Assembly (NCBI GenBank): GCA_904420445.1
Contig: CAJFVJ010000003.1
Span: forward strand, 551,900-615,899
From: Candidatus Adamsella avium
GTDB lineage: Bacteria > Cyanobacteriota > Vampirovibrionia > Gastranaerophilales > CAJFVJ01
DNA: 64,000 nt
Direction of reading: 5' to 3'
Of the stretch, positions 1-9,686 are shown piece by piece. How positions within the stretch are numbered: position 1 is the first letter of the stretch; each line of letters begins with the position of its first letter. Below the pieces are notes generated by a model, which was not told the origin of the DNA, made no database searches, and saw nothing but the letters and a program-made list of their open reading frames with translations. The position numbers were made by a program, and so were the translations under genes.

Positions 1-1715
1 TTCGAACATCCCTTACAGAGGTCTTCCTGAATTTGTATTGTCTTAAGAGCAGAACATACGCCTGCCGGGCATTTTTTATCTCTGATATGAGCAATATATT
101 CATCTCTAAAGTATTTCAGAGTTGAAAGAACCGGATTTGGAGCTGTTTTTCCAAGACCGCACAAAGAACCGTCCTTAACGGCATGAGCCAACTCCTCGAG
201 CAAGTCGAGGTCTTCCATGGTTGCCTTGCCTCTGACTATTTTCTCTAAGATTGCAAGCATATTTTTTGTGCCTTCACGACAGGGAACGCACTTGCCGCAA
301 GACTCAACCTGAGTGAAATGCATAAAGAATCTTGCTACTTCGACAATACAGGTGTCTTCATTCATAACGACAAGACCGCCTGAGCCGACCATCGCACCTG
401 CCTGAATTAATGAGTCATAATCCATAGGTAAATCAAGATGTTCTTCAGTCAAACATCCGCCTGAAGGTCCACCGATTTGAGCAGCTTTAAACTTCTTGCC
501 GTTTCTGATTCCGCCGCCGATTTCAAATATAATTTCTCTCAGCGTTGTTCCCATTGGAACTTCTATAAGACCTGTATTATTTACTTCACCTGTAAGAGCA
601 AATGTTTTTGTGCCCGCTGATTTTTCAGTACCGAAACTTCTGAACCACTGAGCGCCGTTTTTGATAATCAAAGGAACATTTGCAAAAGTTTCAACGTTAT
701 TAATCAACGTCGGCTTGCCAAACAAACCCTTATTTGCCGGGAATGGCGGTTTTGGACGGGGCATACCTCTTTCACCTTCAATAGAAGCGAGAAGAGCTGT
801 TTCTTCACCGCAGACAAAAGCTCCTGCACCTTCTTTAATATGAATAGTAAAGTTCATATTGCTGCCGAGGATGTTTTCTCCGAGATATCCTCTTTCTTCT
901 GCTTCTTTGATTGCAATTCTCAGACGTTTGATTGCCATCGGATACTCCGCACGAACATAAATATATCCTTCATCCGCTCCGATAGCATAAGCAGCTATTG
1001 CCATACCTTCAATAAGTTTATGCGGGTCGCCTTCCATAATACTTCTATCCATGAAAGCTCCCGGGTCGCCTTCATCACCGTTGCAGACAACGTATTTTTT
1101 ATCATTCTGAGCCATAGCGGTAAACTGCCATTTCCTTCCTGTCGGAAATCCGCCGCCGCCTCTGCCTCTGAGGCCTGAATCGGTAATAGTTTTTATAACC
1201 TCTTCCGGTGTCTGCTCTTCAAGAACTCTTGCAAGCGCCTCATATCCTCCGACACAAAGAGCTTCATCAAGTTCTTCCGGGTTGATGTTTCCGCAGTTGC
1301 AGAGAGAAGTTCTTGTCTGTTTTGAGTAAAATTCTATATCTTCATTTCTGAATATATGTTTGTTTGTTTTCGGGTCAACATAGAGAAGTCTTTCAACAAC
1401 TTCACCGCCGTAGATATGTTTCCTGACGATTTCTTCAACGTCTTCTTTTTTGACTTTTACATAAGTAACATCCAAATCAGGGATTACAACAAGCACACCT
1501 TTTTCGCAAAAACCGTGGCAGCCTGTTTTTACCGTTGTAAAATCCTTGTGTTCAGGAAGTTTTTCAACATTCAAACCAAATTCTTCAAACTTTTTAATTA
1601 CCTCTAACGAGCCGTTTGCTACACATCCTGTTCCTGCACAGACAAGAACTCTGATTCCCGTTGAAGCAAGTCTTCTTTCCGCTTTTTTTCTTTCTTGTTC
1701 GACTATATCAAGCAT
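1..1715 (-). CDS. hndC: NADH/NADP-dependent [FeFe]-hydrogenase subunit, NuoF/HndC/HydB type (3' end beyond window)
   Basis: Flavoprotein subunit of a soluble multimeric [FeFe]-hydrogenase, which passes electrons between NAD(P)H, ferredoxin and the hydrogenase subunit. About 571 codons are visible and the C-terminus is cut by the window edge. Domains in order: an N-terminal thioredoxin-like [2Fe-2S] domain (Cys26, Cys31, Cys66, Cys70), the NuoF NADH/FMN domain with the glycine-rich motif GRGGGGFPTGRKW near residue 170, an SLBB-like segment, the NuoF [4Fe-4S] motif ESCGKCVPC, and the start of a ferredoxin-like tail (CPAGVC, then CKGC). The N-terminal fusion and ferredoxin tail are typical of HydB/HndC and not of respiratory NuoF. 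The ATG at 1713-1715 follows a GAGGAGG site lying in the end of the upstream hndA; the two genes are one base apart. A catalytic hydrogenase gene would be expected just beyond position 1, but this cannot be seen here. Confidence 0.92.
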   Translation of the reverse strand, partial: MLDIVEQERKKAERRLASTGIRVLVCAGTGCVANGSLEVIKKFEEFGLNVEKLPEHKDFTTVKTGCHGFCEKGVLVVIPDLDVTYVKVKKEDVEEIVRKHIYGGEVVERLLYVDPKTNKHIFRNEDIEFYSKQTRTSLCNCGNINPEELDEALCVGGYEALARVLEEQTPEEVIKTITDSGLRGRGGGGFPTGRKWQFTAMAQNDKKYVVCNGDEGDPGAFMDRSIMEGDPHKLIEGMAIAAYAIGADEGYIYVRAEYPMAIKRLRIAIKEAEERGYLGENILGSNMNFTIHIKEGAGAFVCGEETALLASIEGERGMPRPKPPFPANKGLFGKPTLINNVETFANVPLIIKNGAQWFRSFGTEKSAGTKTFALTGEVNNTGLIEVPMGTTLREIIFEIGGGIRNGKKFKAAQIGGPSGGCLTEEHLDLPMDYDSLIQAGAMVGSGGLVVMNEDTCIVEVARFFMHFTQVESCGKCVPCREGTKNMLAILEKIVRGKATMEDLDLLEELAHAVKDGSLCGLGKTAPNPVLSTLKYFRDEYIAHIRDKKCPAGVCSALKTIQIQEDLCKGCS

Positions 1716-1716
1716 C

Positions 1717-2208
1717 TCAAGCCTCCTCTTTCATCAAAGTATCAAGAACAACTCCTATTGCATCAGGAGTCATCTGAGGATAGACTTTGTCATTAATAAC
1801 TACAACGGGAGCCAATCCGCATGCACCAAGACAGCTTACTGTCTCGATAGTAAACATTTTATCAGCCGTAGTTTTTTGACCATCTTCCAATTTCAGACGT
1901 GATTTTATTGCATTCAAAACAGGAATACTGCCTCTTACGTGACAGGCAGTCCCGTCGCATATTTTCATTTCATATTTGCCCTTCGGATCCAGACTGAACT
2001 GGCTGTAGAAAGTCGCAACACCATAAACAGTAGCGGGCGACAGCTTCATTTGTACAGCAATTCTTGTCAGAGCATCCTCCGGCAAATAACGGAAGTTTTC
2101 CTGAACCTTTTGTAAAATCGCAATAAGGTTTTGTCTCTTATATCCATAGTCTTTCACTATAGAATCCACCTTGGACAAATCCAGCGACTCGTTGGTCTGC
2201 GTAGACAT
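1717..2208 (-). CDS. hndA: NuoE/HndA-type thioredoxin-like [2Fe-2S] subunit
   Basis: Small electron-transfer subunit that pairs with the downstream flavoprotein. The 163-residue protein has a helical N-terminal part and a thioredoxin-like ferredoxin domain with the four cluster cysteines Cys84, Cys89, Cys126 and Cys130 (CDGTACHVRGS and SCLGACGLAP). Length is normal for the NuoE/HydC/HndA family. Two in-frame ATGs lie six bases apart. I chose the second (2206-2208) because AAGGAG directly abuts the first, leaving no spacing. It ends one base before the hndC start, so the two are almost certainly one operon. Family membership is clear; assignment to a hydrogenase and not to Complex I comes from the partner's architecture. 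Confidence 0.92.
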   Translation of the reverse strand: MSTQTNESLDLSKVDSIVKDYGYKRQNLIAILQKVQENFRYLPEDALTRIAVQMKLSPATVYGVATFYSQFSLDPKGKYEMKICDGTACHVRGSIPVLNAIKSRLKLEDGQKTTADKMFTIETVSCLGACGLAPVVVINDKVYPQMTPDAIGVVLDTLMKEEA

Positions 2209-2467
2209 GTTCATCTCCTTGTATAAATTTCATCCAACCAAAATAAAAAATAACCACAGAAGCGTGATGTTTTTCACTATTTTCTTAAAAAATACATTAA
2301 AAAACAAGAAATTTCAACATCTATTTATATCAGTCAAAATCTTCCTGTGCAATCACAAAAAAATAACAAGACATAAGTTTACAAGTGTTTACAAAAAAGA
2401 AAAATTTAAGCAATTTTCTCTCTGTTTTAACTTATTCAACATGAAGTCAATAGGATTATAAACAATT

Positions 2468-2929
2468 ATGCGCATATTAAAAAAACCTATATTTCTCCCG
2501 GATAAGATGGTTGAAGTTGGAAGCAGGGTAAACGGTTGGCAGCAACGAGCCGTCACAGGAGCTGTTTCATTATTATGCCAGCCTACAATTGACCTTTTAA
2601 ACCCATTTCCCGATAAAGAAACAAAAAAATATTCGGTTATGAAAACAATAGTCAAAGTTATAGTCGGGACATGCGTCGGTGTCAGCGTAAGGATGTATAC
2701 TCAAAAATTAGCAGGAAAACTGTTTAATAAAGGTCTTATTAACATACCGCAAAATATCACAGACAATATTGAACCCCAAAAATTTATAGACAATGCAGCA
2801 ATGCTATTTGGCGTAATAGGATGTTTCTTCACAAACTTTATGTTTGATATGCCTCTTACCAAAAAAGGAATGAATTGGTGCATGAAAAAATTCAAGTTGA
2901 ATGAAGGAGGAGACAATCAAAAAACATGA
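2468..2929 (+). CDS. Lineage-specific small membrane protein
   Basis: A 153-residue protein of unknown function. Two hydrophobic stretches are visible (about residues 62-80, TIVKVIVGTCVGVSV, and about 113-133, AMLFGVIGCFFTNFMFD), suggesting a membrane protein with a basic C-terminus. It overlaps the next gene by four bases (ATGA), a sign of translational coupling. I do not recognise a named domain. The antisense frames are shadows. The ribosome binding site is weak (AGGAT about 14 bases upstream), so the exact start is uncertain. Confidence 0.6.
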   Translation: MRILKKPIFLPDKMVEVGSRVNGWQQRAVTGAVSLLCQPTIDLLNPFPDKETKKYSVMKTIVKVIVGTCVGVSVRMYTQKLAGKLFNKGLINIPQNITDNIEPQKFIDNAAMLFGVIGCFFTNFMFDMPLTKKGMNWCMKKFKLNEGGDNQKT

Positions 2930-3543
2930 GCATCCTCACTCCTATAAACAAAAAATTATGCCAATTTTGCTGCAATAATGACCTAACAAGCTTCATAAAA
3001 GTAACGGGAGCGCTTGGTCAAATATTCAGTTCTTTTGCGTTTATAGGGTCTATTGTAACAAATGATGAGCTGCCTCAAAAGCAAAAAGGATTTTTAACAG
3101 CCCAAGAAGCAATTGAAGGGGTGATTAATGTTTCTTTATTCTGCTTGTTTACCTCCAAAGCCAAAAATATTGCTAAAAGTTTAATCGAAAACAATGGAGA
3201 TATAATCTTCCCATTATCTGTCAAAAGACAGTTCCGAGGGAAAAAACTGCTCGAAGGAAACGAGGACGCCATCGCCAGAATAGCAAAAAGCGACGAAATG
3301 AGTAATTTTCGTGCGATATTACCCGACTTTGCCGGTTTTGCCGGTTCTGTCGGTGCAACAGCGATTATTTCTCCAATCATCAAAAATATAACATCAGCAG
3401 GATTTTTGAAACTAAAAGCTATCAAAGACAAAAAAGACGAAATCGAAAAAATAAAAATAAATACTCAAAGCCTCAGAAAAAAAACATTGCCCATCGACCA
3501 ATATATGACAACTGTAACCAGTCCGAAGGGCATGAGAATTTGA
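2926..3543 (+). CDS. Hypothetical membrane-associated protein coupled to the preceding gene
   Basis: A 205-residue protein without a recognisable domain. It has a hydrophobic segment near residues 30-45 (FSSFAFIGSIV), another near 63-78, and a Gly/Ala-rich hydrophobic stretch near 138-158 (FAGFAGSVGATAIISPII), followed by a lysine-rich helix. The start overlaps the stop of the upstream gene in an ATGA junction, with GAAGGAGGAG just ahead as a strong ribosome binding site. The two genes form a bicistron and their products may interact; function unknown. Confidence 0.6.
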   Translation: MSILTPINKKLCQFCCNNDLTSFIKVTGALGQIFSSFAFIGSIVTNDELPQKQKGFLTAQEAIEGVINVSLFCLFTSKAKNIAKSLIENNGDIIFPLSVKRQFRGKKLLEGNEDAIARIAKSDEMSNFRAILPDFAGFAGSVGATAIISPIIKNITSAGFLKLKAIKDKKDEIEKIKINTQSLRKKTLPIDQYMTTVTSPKGMRI

Positions 3544-3558
3544 AATTAAACAATTTTT

Positions 3559-3789
3559 TTAATCATTTGCAACCAGATTCAACTTCTTTTGAACAGGCTC
3601 TGCTTCAAATAAGTTTTGTATGGAACATTCCAATACTTCACACAATCTGTCCATATTTTCATATGAAGGCTGGGTTCTTCCGTTTGCCCATGAATATACA
3701 GTCTGCTGAGGCAAGTTCAACTCTTTTGCCAAACGGTAAAGACTCCATCCTTTTTTATCTTTTGCCGTTTCTTTAATTTTAATTTTCAT
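3559..3789 (-). CDS. XRE-family helix-turn-helix regulator
   Basis: A 76-residue protein that is essentially one Cro/C1-type helix-turn-helix domain. The recognition part reads LAKELNLPQQTVYSWANGR, followed by the family-typical LCEVLECSIQNLFE helix. Its size matches small YozG-like single-domain XRE regulators. It is convergent with the preceding bicistron and faces a long AT-rich intergenic region, so it may regulate its own promoter or neighbours; no operator was identified. Confidence 0.85.
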   Translation of the reverse strand: MKIKIKETAKDKKGWSLYRLAKELNLPQQTVYSWANGRTQPSYENMDRLCEVLECSIQNLFEAEPVQKKLNLVAND

Positions 3790-4157
3790 ATATACCTGCT
3801 TTCAGTAACAATAAAAAAATATACTATCTGTTTGTTTAATCAACATCTATGTATAACATTATACTTTTGATAAACATATTCATATACTTTTAAAATAATA
3901 ATCATATAAAAATATGATTATTATTTACATTATTGTTTTTATACAAATAAAAATGTATAAACAAATCGTAAAATAATTTATTTTAAAAAATTTTTGTACA
4001 AGAATATATAAATCATCCAAATGAATGAGAAAAAATATTGTTTTTACCCCAATTAAATCAGCTAAAAAAAATCAAAGTATAATAAAATAACATTTGTAGA
4101 AATTTAATTCAGTATCATTAAAATCAAAAAGTTTAAGAATCAAGAAAAGGCATAGAT
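3790..4157. other. AT-rich intergenic region upstream of a TPR gene
   Basis: About 370 bases with no credible gene. Very A/T-rich, with several short palindromic runs around 3895-3930 (ATAATAATCATAT / ATATGATTATTAT), which may form a hairpin between the divergently transcribed XRE and TPR genes. It presumably holds both promoters. No clear -35/-10 pair stands out above the A/T background. Confidence 0.5.
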
Positions 4158-5054
4158 ATGAAAAAAAATATTGTTTTATCCTTATTTGTATTATTCCTTC
4201 TTTCAAACAGTGCGTTTGCTTTCGATGCGCTCACTACGGAAGGCATTAAAGCCTACAAAAGCGGCAACATCGTAAAGTGTAAAGAAACTATGGAAAAAGT
4301 AATCAAACAAAACAAAACAGACAAAGAAAGCCTTGCAATGGCTAACTATTATCTTGCAATAACAATGGCAAGAATAAGCCAGGCAGAAGAAGCAAAAAAA
4401 TACTATAACAAAGTCGTAAGCATGAACACAGACCCGAATCTTGTTCTTGCTGCAAGAAAAGGTCTGCAATGTCTTGATGATACTGATTGTTTGAACAAAC
4501 CCCTAAACGCACAGCCTCAAAACGATGAAAGCGATTTCTACATGAATGAAGACGGCACCGGAGTCAATATGGAGGCGCTTCAGAATATTTCAGAAGAAAG
4601 TGAGAAAAAATTAACCGAATACAGACTCAAAAGAGTCAGAGAAATGGCAAACCAAACCGGTGATGCAGATTATATGGAAGTTGAAAAACTCGAAGACTTC
4701 TCTCCTATGCCAAGCAGACCGAGAGAATACAGAAAGAAAAAAAGTGATGCTTCTTCATCTCAGCCTTCTGATAAGGATATAGCAAATGCCGTAAAAGTAT
4801 TATCTAAAGCAGGACTCTTAAACGTCGGAGTTAACCCGAATACCATGGCTTATGCAGGCATGAACAACGACCTTATGCAGCTGAATGCAATGTTCTCTCA
4901 ACCGGGACAAAATAATCAATATGACATGCTTCCTCTTATGCTTATGTATCAAGGACAAAACGGCTCAAACAACATTCCTCCGGAAGCTATGCAGATGATG
5001 ATAAACAATATGATGATGCCTGACTTTAGCAGTCTTGATTCAAGCAACAAATAA
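4158..5054 (+). CDS. Secreted/periplasmic TPR protein with Met-rich C-terminus
   Basis: A 298-residue protein with a typical Sec signal peptide (MKKNIVLSLFVLFLLSNSAFA, cleavage probably after AFA) and a short tetratricopeptide region (about residues 25-100, including YYLAITMARISQAEEAKKYYNKV). The middle is charged and Ser-rich. The last 90 residues are rich in Met, Asn and Gln (PLMLMYQGQ, EAMQMMINNMMM), which is unusual. It precedes fliW by 24 bases and may be co-transcribed with fliW-csrA. Function unknown; TPRs suggest protein binding in the periplasm. Confidence 0.8.
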   Translation: MKKNIVLSLFVLFLLSNSAFAFDALTTEGIKAYKSGNIVKCKETMEKVIKQNKTDKESLAMANYYLAITMARISQAEEAKKYYNKVVSMNTDPNLVLAARKGLQCLDDTDCLNKPLNAQPQNDESDFYMNEDGTGVNMEALQNISEESEKKLTEYRLKRVREMANQTGDADYMEVEKLEDFSPMPSRPREYRKKKSDASSSQPSDKDIANAVKVLSKAGLLNVGVNPNTMAYAGMNNDLMQLNAMFSQPGQNNQYDMLPLMLMYQGQNGSNNIPPEAMQMMINNMMMPDFSSLDSSNK

Positions 5055-5078
5055 TTTTTTATAGGATATTATTTTCTG

Positions 5079-5546
5079 ATGTTTATAAAAACTATCAAAT
5101 TTGGGGAAATTGAAATCGATGACTCTTTGATATTCGAATTTGTCGATCCAATTCTTGGTTATGAGGATATAAAACACTATACGATTATCGACGCACAAAA
5201 AGATTCTCCGTTCAAATGGCTGCAAGCAACAGAACGCCCGGATGTTTCATTCCCTGTATCTATTCCTTTGTTTTTTGATATAGACTATGAATTTCAAATA
5301 CCTGAAGAAAGTCAAAAAAAACTCGGAATAGACAACCCTGATGACTTGCTTATCCTCAATATTGTAAACATCCCTCAATCAAACCCAAAACTTGCAACAA
5401 TAAACCTGCTCGGTCCGATTGTTATAAATATAAACAACAAAAAAGCCGCCCAGCTTGTTCTAAACAGCGATAAATATTCCGTAAGGCACAAAATTTTTCA
5501 AGAAAAAACAGAACAACAAATTCACAAACAAAAAATCAAAAAATAA
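5079..5546 (+). CDS. fliW: Flagellar assembly factor FliW
   Basis: FliW binds flagellin and the translational repressor CsrA, coupling flagellin synthesis to export. The 155-residue protein matches the family in length and pattern: N-terminal FGEIEIDDSLIFEF, the GYEDIKHYTII strand, the SPFKWLQATERPDVSFPV segment, and the NLLGPIVIN motif near the C-terminus. It lies 12 bases upstream of csrA, the conserved fliW-csrA arrangement. Together with fliM/N-like and fliOPQR genes about 35 kb away, this supports a flagellated organism or a flagellum-like export apparatus. Confidence 0.93.
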   Translation: MFIKTIKFGEIEIDDSLIFEFVDPILGYEDIKHYTIIDAQKDSPFKWLQATERPDVSFPVSIPLFFDIDYEFQIPEESQKKLGIDNPDDLLILNIVNIPQSNPKLATINLLGPIVININNKKAAQLVLNSDKYSVRHKIFQEKTEQQIHKQKIKK

Positions 5547-5558
5547 GGATTGCAAATT

Positions 5559-5867
5559 ATGCTGGTTCTTTCGAGAAAAACCGGAGAAAAATTGATTATA
5601 AACGACAACATCGAAATCACTATCATAGAAACACGCGGTGATTCTGTCAAAATCGGCATAAATGCCCCAAAAAACGTAAGCATATACAGAGAAGAAATAT
5701 TTGAAGAAATAAGAAAAAATAACAAACAATCTGCAAATAATATCTTGCAAACAAATATCGATGATGTAATTAATATAATAAATAAAAACATTAAATCGGA
5801 TATAAACTACTCAACGAAATTTAAACTCCCTCTGAATAAACTTGAAAAAGACAAATCGGATGAATGA
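5559..5867 (+). CDS. csrA: Carbon storage regulator CsrA with C-terminal extension
   Basis: RNA-binding post-transcriptional regulator that recognises GGA motifs in mRNA leaders and is antagonised by FliW. The canonical N-terminus MLVLSRKTGEKLIIND and the core ITIIETRGDSVKIGINAP are intact. I chose the ATG at 5559 because it gives the conserved MLVLSRK start and lies nine bases after AAGGA; an upstream in-frame ATG (5550) would overlap that site. At 102 residues it is longer than the usual 60-80: residues after about 62 form an Asn/Lys/Ile-rich tail of unknown role. The 3' end overlaps the next gene. Confidence 0.93.
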   Translation: MLVLSRKTGEKLIINDNIEITIIETRGDSVKIGINAPKNVSIYREEIFEEIRKNNKQSANNILQTNIDDVINIINKNIKSDINYSTKFKLPLNKLEKDKSDE

Positions 5868-6555
5868 AAAATTTCAAAAAATCTATGACCTTACCTACTC
5901 TCAAAAAAAATATAATGAAGCTATATTGGAAATTGAGAAAGATTGGGTTCAAAAAAATAATGATATCTGCCTTATAGAAGCCTTTTGTCTCTTCGAAACA
6001 AAACAATACGACAAAGCAGCAGAACTTTACAAAAAACTAAACTTACCTTTTCAGGAAGGTTTTTGTTATCTTCTGACAGGGAATATCACAAAAGCAAAAG
6101 AAATCTGGAATAAAACTCCTGATAGCTCGGCAGTGCTCTGGGGACAAACTGTCATAGGAATTATAGAATCAAAAATAAACCACTTCCCGACATACTTCCA
6201 AATCAGAAATTACCTCGAAAGTACTCTTTCATATCTGTTTGAAGCAAAAAGATATGACTACATAGAAAAACTGATTAGCGCAAAGGAATTTCTTGCTGAG
6301 TTCAACATCGAAAGCTATCGCATCATCGGAAAAGTTCTGCTCGAATACAACTGGTTCAACCTCTCAAAACAATACCTCGAAAAATCAGTAGGAGAACTAC
6401 CTCAGGACTACGAAGCTTACTACCTCTTAGGGCTGTGGTATTATCAAAACAATGAACCTAAAAAAGCAAAATATTTCCTTAGACGATGTGTTGACATAAA
6501 CGACTACTACTGCGCAGCTTCAAAATTAATAGATAAAATTAATGAAATAGATTGA
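5860..6555 (+). CDS. TPR-repeat protein
   Basis: A 231-residue protein overlapping csrA by eight bases. The ATG at 5860 lies within the csrA stop region; a TTG at 5842 is an alternative start. It has several tetratricopeptide-like helical pairs (QKKYNEAILEIEKDW, TKQYDKAAELYKKLNL, and a C-terminal pair near residues 190-225, ALGLWYY-type). There is no signal peptide, so it is probably cytoplasmic. Position behind fliW-csrA suggests a role linked to export or motility, but this is inference from context only. Confidence 0.8.
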   Translation: MNEKFQKIYDLTYSQKKYNEAILEIEKDWVQKNNDICLIEAFCLFETKQYDKAAELYKKLNLPFQEGFCYLLTGNITKAKEIWNKTPDSSAVLWGQTVIGIIESKINHFPTYFQIRNYLESTLSYLFEAKRYDYIEKLISAKEFLAEFNIESYRIIGKVLLEYNWFNLSKQYLEKSVGELPQDYEAYYLLGLWYYQNNEPKKAKYFLRRCVDINDYYCAASKLIDKINEID

Positions 6556-6637
6556 AACATTTATATGTTCTATTGTAGAATATATAGAGTATAGATATAG
6601 AAATCTATAACCTATAAATGGGAGTCTAAGATAAAAA

Positions 6638-9139
6638 ATGTTTGAACGATTTACTGAAAAAGCAATCAAAGTTATAATGCTTGCCCAAGAAGAAGCAAGA
6701 AGACTCGGTCACAACTTTGTCGGCACTGAACAGGTTCTCTTAGGTTTAATCGGAGAAGGAACAGGGGTCGCAGCAAAAACACTCAAAGCAATGGGGCTGA
6801 ACCTCAAAGATGCCAGAGCCGAAGTTGAAAAAATTATCGGACGAGGCTCAGGCTTTGTGGCTGTCGAAATTCCCTTTACGCCTAGAGCTAAAAGAGTTCT
6901 CGAACTTTCATGGGATGAAGCAAGACAACTCGGACACAATTATATTGGCACGGAACACCTGCTTTTGGGGTTGATTAGAGAAGGTGAAGGCGTCGCAGCA
7001 AGAGTTCTTGAAAATCTCGGCATTGACCTCAACAAAGTCAGAAGCAACGTAATCAAAATGCTCGGAGAGACCAAAACAACAGCAGGCAACGCTGCTCCGA
7101 CGGCAACGCAATCAAGCGGCAGAAGCAAAAGCCCGAGCCTCGATGAATTCGGTACAAACCTCACACAAGCCGCTCAGGAACAAAGACTTGACCCCGTAGT
7201 CGGTCGTGAAAAAGAAATCGAACGTGTTATTCAAATTCTCGCAAGAAGAACAAAAAACAACCCCGTTCTGATTGGTGAGCCTGGTGTCGGAAAAACAGCC
7301 ATCGCAGAAGGTCTTGCTATCAGAATTGTTAACTCTGAAGTTCCAGACGTACTCGAAGGAAAAAGAATTATACAGCTTGATATGGGTCTTCTCATCGCAG
7401 GTACAAAATATCGCGGCGAATTTGAAGAACGTCTTAAAAAAATTATGGACGAAATCAGACAGGCAGGAGATGTTATCCTCGTAATCGATGAAATGCATAC
7501 TCTCATAGGTGCTGGTGCCGCTGAAGGTGCTATAGACGCAGCGAACATCCTCAAACCTGTTCTATCAAGAGGTGAACTTCAGGTCATCGGTGCAACAACA
7601 CTTGATGAATACAGAAAACACGTCGAAAAAGATACGGCTCTTGAAAGAAGATTTCAGCCCGTTTATGTAGACCAGCCTTCTGTTGAAGAAACAATACAGA
7701 TTATGAAAGGTCTGCGTCCGAAATATGAAGAACACCACAAGCTCATTATCTCTGATGAGGCAATCGAAGCAGCGGCAAAATTGTCTGATAAATACATTAC
7801 AGATAGATTTCTGCCTGATAAAGCAATAGACTTAATCGACGAAGCAAGCTCGAGAGTAAGACTTAGAGCAAGCTCGCTTCCTCCTGAAGGAAAAGAAGTC
7901 GAAAAAGAACTGAAAGCCATCATCAAACAAAAAGAACAGGCTATCAGAAATCAGCAGTTCGAAGAAGCAAGCCAGCTGAGAGATAAGGAAGCTGACCTGA
8001 AAGATAAAATCAGAGAAATTTCTAATCAGTGGAAAGAATCTCAGGATAACAACAAATCAGTTGTTACGCCGGAAGAAGTCGCTTATATCGTAAGCATATG
8101 GACAGGCATTCCTGTTACAAAACTTACAGAGGGCGAAAGCGAAAGACTTCTCAAACTCGAAGAAACTCTACACAAAAGAGTTATCGGACAGGATTCCGCT
8201 GTTGTTTCAATATCAAAAGCTATCAGAAGAGCACGTGTCGGTTTGAAGAGCCCGAACAGACCTGTTGGAAGCTTTATATTCAGCGGGCCGACAGGTGTCG
8301 GTAAAACAGAACTAGCAAAAGCTCTATCAGAAGCAATCTTCGGTTCTGAAGATAATATGGTCAGAGTTGATATGTCTGAGTTTATGGAAAAACACTCTAC
8401 AAGCAAACTCATCGGTTCTCCTCCGGGGTATGTCGGTTATGATGAAGGCGGCAACCTCACTGAAACCATCAGAAAAAAACCTTATTCCGTCATCCTGTTT
8501 GATGAAATCGAAAAAGCGCACCCTGATGTGTTCAACATAATGCTACAAATCCTCGATGACGGTCGTCTGACAGACTCAAGAGGAAGAGTTGTCAACTTCA
8601 AGAACACTATCATTATCATGACAAGCAACGTCGGAGCAAGCAGAATAGAGAACGTTTCAAAACTCGGCTTTGCTGTTTCCGATGATGTCGAACAGGACAG
8701 ATATGAAAAACTCAAAGATACGGTTATGGAAGAAATGAAAAAAGCCTTCCGCCCCGAATTTTTGAACAGGGTAGATGATATCATCGTATTTGCTCACCTC
8801 AACAAGGATGAAGTCAGAAAAATCGCTGATATTATGCTCAACGACCTGATTAAACGTATCAAAGAGCAGGATTTGACAATGGAAGTCACTGATGAAGTTA
8901 AAGATTATCTTGCAAAAGACGGTTATTCGGAAAACTACGGTGCAAGACCTCTTCGCAGACTTATCCAAAAGAAAATCGAAGACCCTATCGCAGAAGAAAT
9001 TCTCACAGGAGAGTACAAGCATGGAGATACTATCAGGCTGAAACTTGACAACGACAGAATAGTCTTCGAGAGAATTACTCCTGAACAGAAAGCAGAGAAT
9101 AATCAGGAAAATCAACAGGAACAAGAAGTTCAAAACTAA
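6638..9139 (+). CDS. clpC: ATP-dependent Clp protease ATPase ClpC
   Basis: Hsp100-family unfoldase that feeds substrates to ClpP and contributes to protein quality control and proteolysis of regulators. The 833-residue protein has the full ClpC architecture: tandem Clp-N repeats (about 1-145), first AAA+ module with Walker A GEPGVGKT at residues 213-220 and Walker [10 protein letters not shown], a UVR-type middle domain (about 425-465), second AAA+ module with Walker A GPTGVGKT near 553-560, and the C-terminal ClpB-D2 domain. A GGGAG site precedes the ATG by about 14 bases. A hairpin terminator follows immediately. No ctsR or mcsAB neighbour is present. Confidence 0.97.
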   Translation: MFERFTEKAIKVIMLAQEEARRLGHNFVGTEQVLLGLIGEGTGVAAKTLKAMGLNLKDARAEVEKIIGRGSGFVAVEIPFTPRAKRVLELSWDEARQLGHNYIGTEHLLLGLIREGEGVAARVLENLGIDLNKVRSNVIKMLGETKTTAGNAAPTATQSSGRSKSPSLDEFGTNLTQAAQEQRLDPVVGREKEIERVIQILARRTKNNPVLIGEPGVGKTAIAEGLAIRIVNSEVPDVLEGKRIIQLDMGLLIAGTKYRGEFEERLKKIMDEIRQAGDVILVIDEMHTLIGAGAAEGAIDAANILKPVLSRGELQVIGATTLDEYRKHVEKDTALERRFQPVYVDQPSVEETIQIMKGLRPKYEEHHKLIISDEAIEAAAKLSDKYITDRFLPDKAIDLIDEASSRVRLRASSLPPEGKEVEKELKAIIKQKEQAIRNQQFEEASQLRDKEADLKDKIREISNQWKESQDNNKSVVTPEEVAYIVSIWTGIPVTKLTEGESERLLKLEETLHKRVIGQDSAVVSISKAIRRARVGLKSPNRPVGSFIFSGPTGVGKTELAKALSEAIFGSEDNMVRVDMSEFMEKHSTSKLIGSPPGYVGYDEGGNLTETIRKKPYSVILFDEIEKAHPDVFNIMLQILDDGRLTDSRGRVVNFKNTIIIMTSNVGASRIENVSKLGFAVSDDVEQDRYEKLKDTVMEEMKKAFRPEFLNRVDDIIVFAHLNKDEVRKIADIMLNDLIKRIKEQDLTMEVTDEVKDYLAKDGYSENYGARPLRRLIQKKIEDPIAEEILTGEYKHGDTIRLKLDNDRIVFERITPEQKAENNQENQQEQEVQN

Positions 9140-9142
9140 AAG

Positions 9143-9165
9143 ATAAGCCCCGAAACGGGGCTTAT
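9143..9165. terminator. Shared terminator between clpC and the convergent gene
   Basis: A perfect nine-base-pair stem (ATAAGCCCC / GGGGCTTAT) with a five-base loop just after the clpC stop. It sits between convergent genes and can serve both strands; the T-tract on the + strand is weak. Confidence 0.75.
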
Positions 9166-9189
9166 TTAGTGTTATAGTGTTAGTTGATT

Positions 9190-9672
9190 TTAAAGTTTTA
9201 TATCAAGAGATGAAGTTTTCTGGTCAGGGAATAGGTTTGCAAGCAAGTTGCCGCCGACGACAATAGCCGCCCCAATCGCACATGCAATACCAAGAGGTCT
9301 TGGAATAAATCCTTTCAACCCGGGAACCTTCGACCCTGTTCTGGTAAGAAGCGCCCCTATACCGAGAGTTAAACCTACGGCATTTGCCCCCAAATTGGAG
9401 AAAAATTCTTTCACTATATTTTTGGTAAATACAAGAGAATCACGAACATTATCATCAACACGCCAGTTCAAAAAACCTCTTCTCGCTTTTTCCATAAGAG
9501 GACTTCCCGTTCCTGTCGTGTTATTCAACAAATATGCATGTGTAAGCTCATTGCTGATGTCCGTTCTTGCGCTGTAAATTGCACGTCTTTTCGTATTTGC
9601 TATAACATCATAACCTATAGCTGCTACTGCTGCTGCGCCTATTGTTTTTGCCACTACATTTAATGCACACAT
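9190..9672 (-). CDS. Hypothetical membrane protein
   Basis: A 160-residue protein with an Ala-rich hydrophobic N-terminus (VVAKTIGAAAVAAIGYDVIA) and a Gly/Ala-rich hydrophobic C-terminal segment (IACAIGAAIVVGGNLLANLF, about residues 128-148). No known domain recognised. It lies 14 bases downstream of the HEAT-repeat gene and is probably co-transcribed with it. Confidence 0.65.
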   Translation of the reverse strand: MCALNVVAKTIGAAAVAAIGYDVIANTKRRAIYSARTDISNELTHAYLLNNTTGTGSPLMEKARRGFLNWRVDDNVRDSLVFTKNIVKEFFSNLGANAVGLTLGIGALLTRTGSKVPGLKGFIPRPLGIACAIGAAIVVGGNLLANLFPDQKTSSLDIKL

Positions 9673-9686
9673 TATTGTTTAGGTTC

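Noticed and set aside
2171..2461. 96-codon frame in the hndA upstream region
   Set aside because: Very AT-rich, overlaps hndA start, no ribosome binding site or conserved motif.
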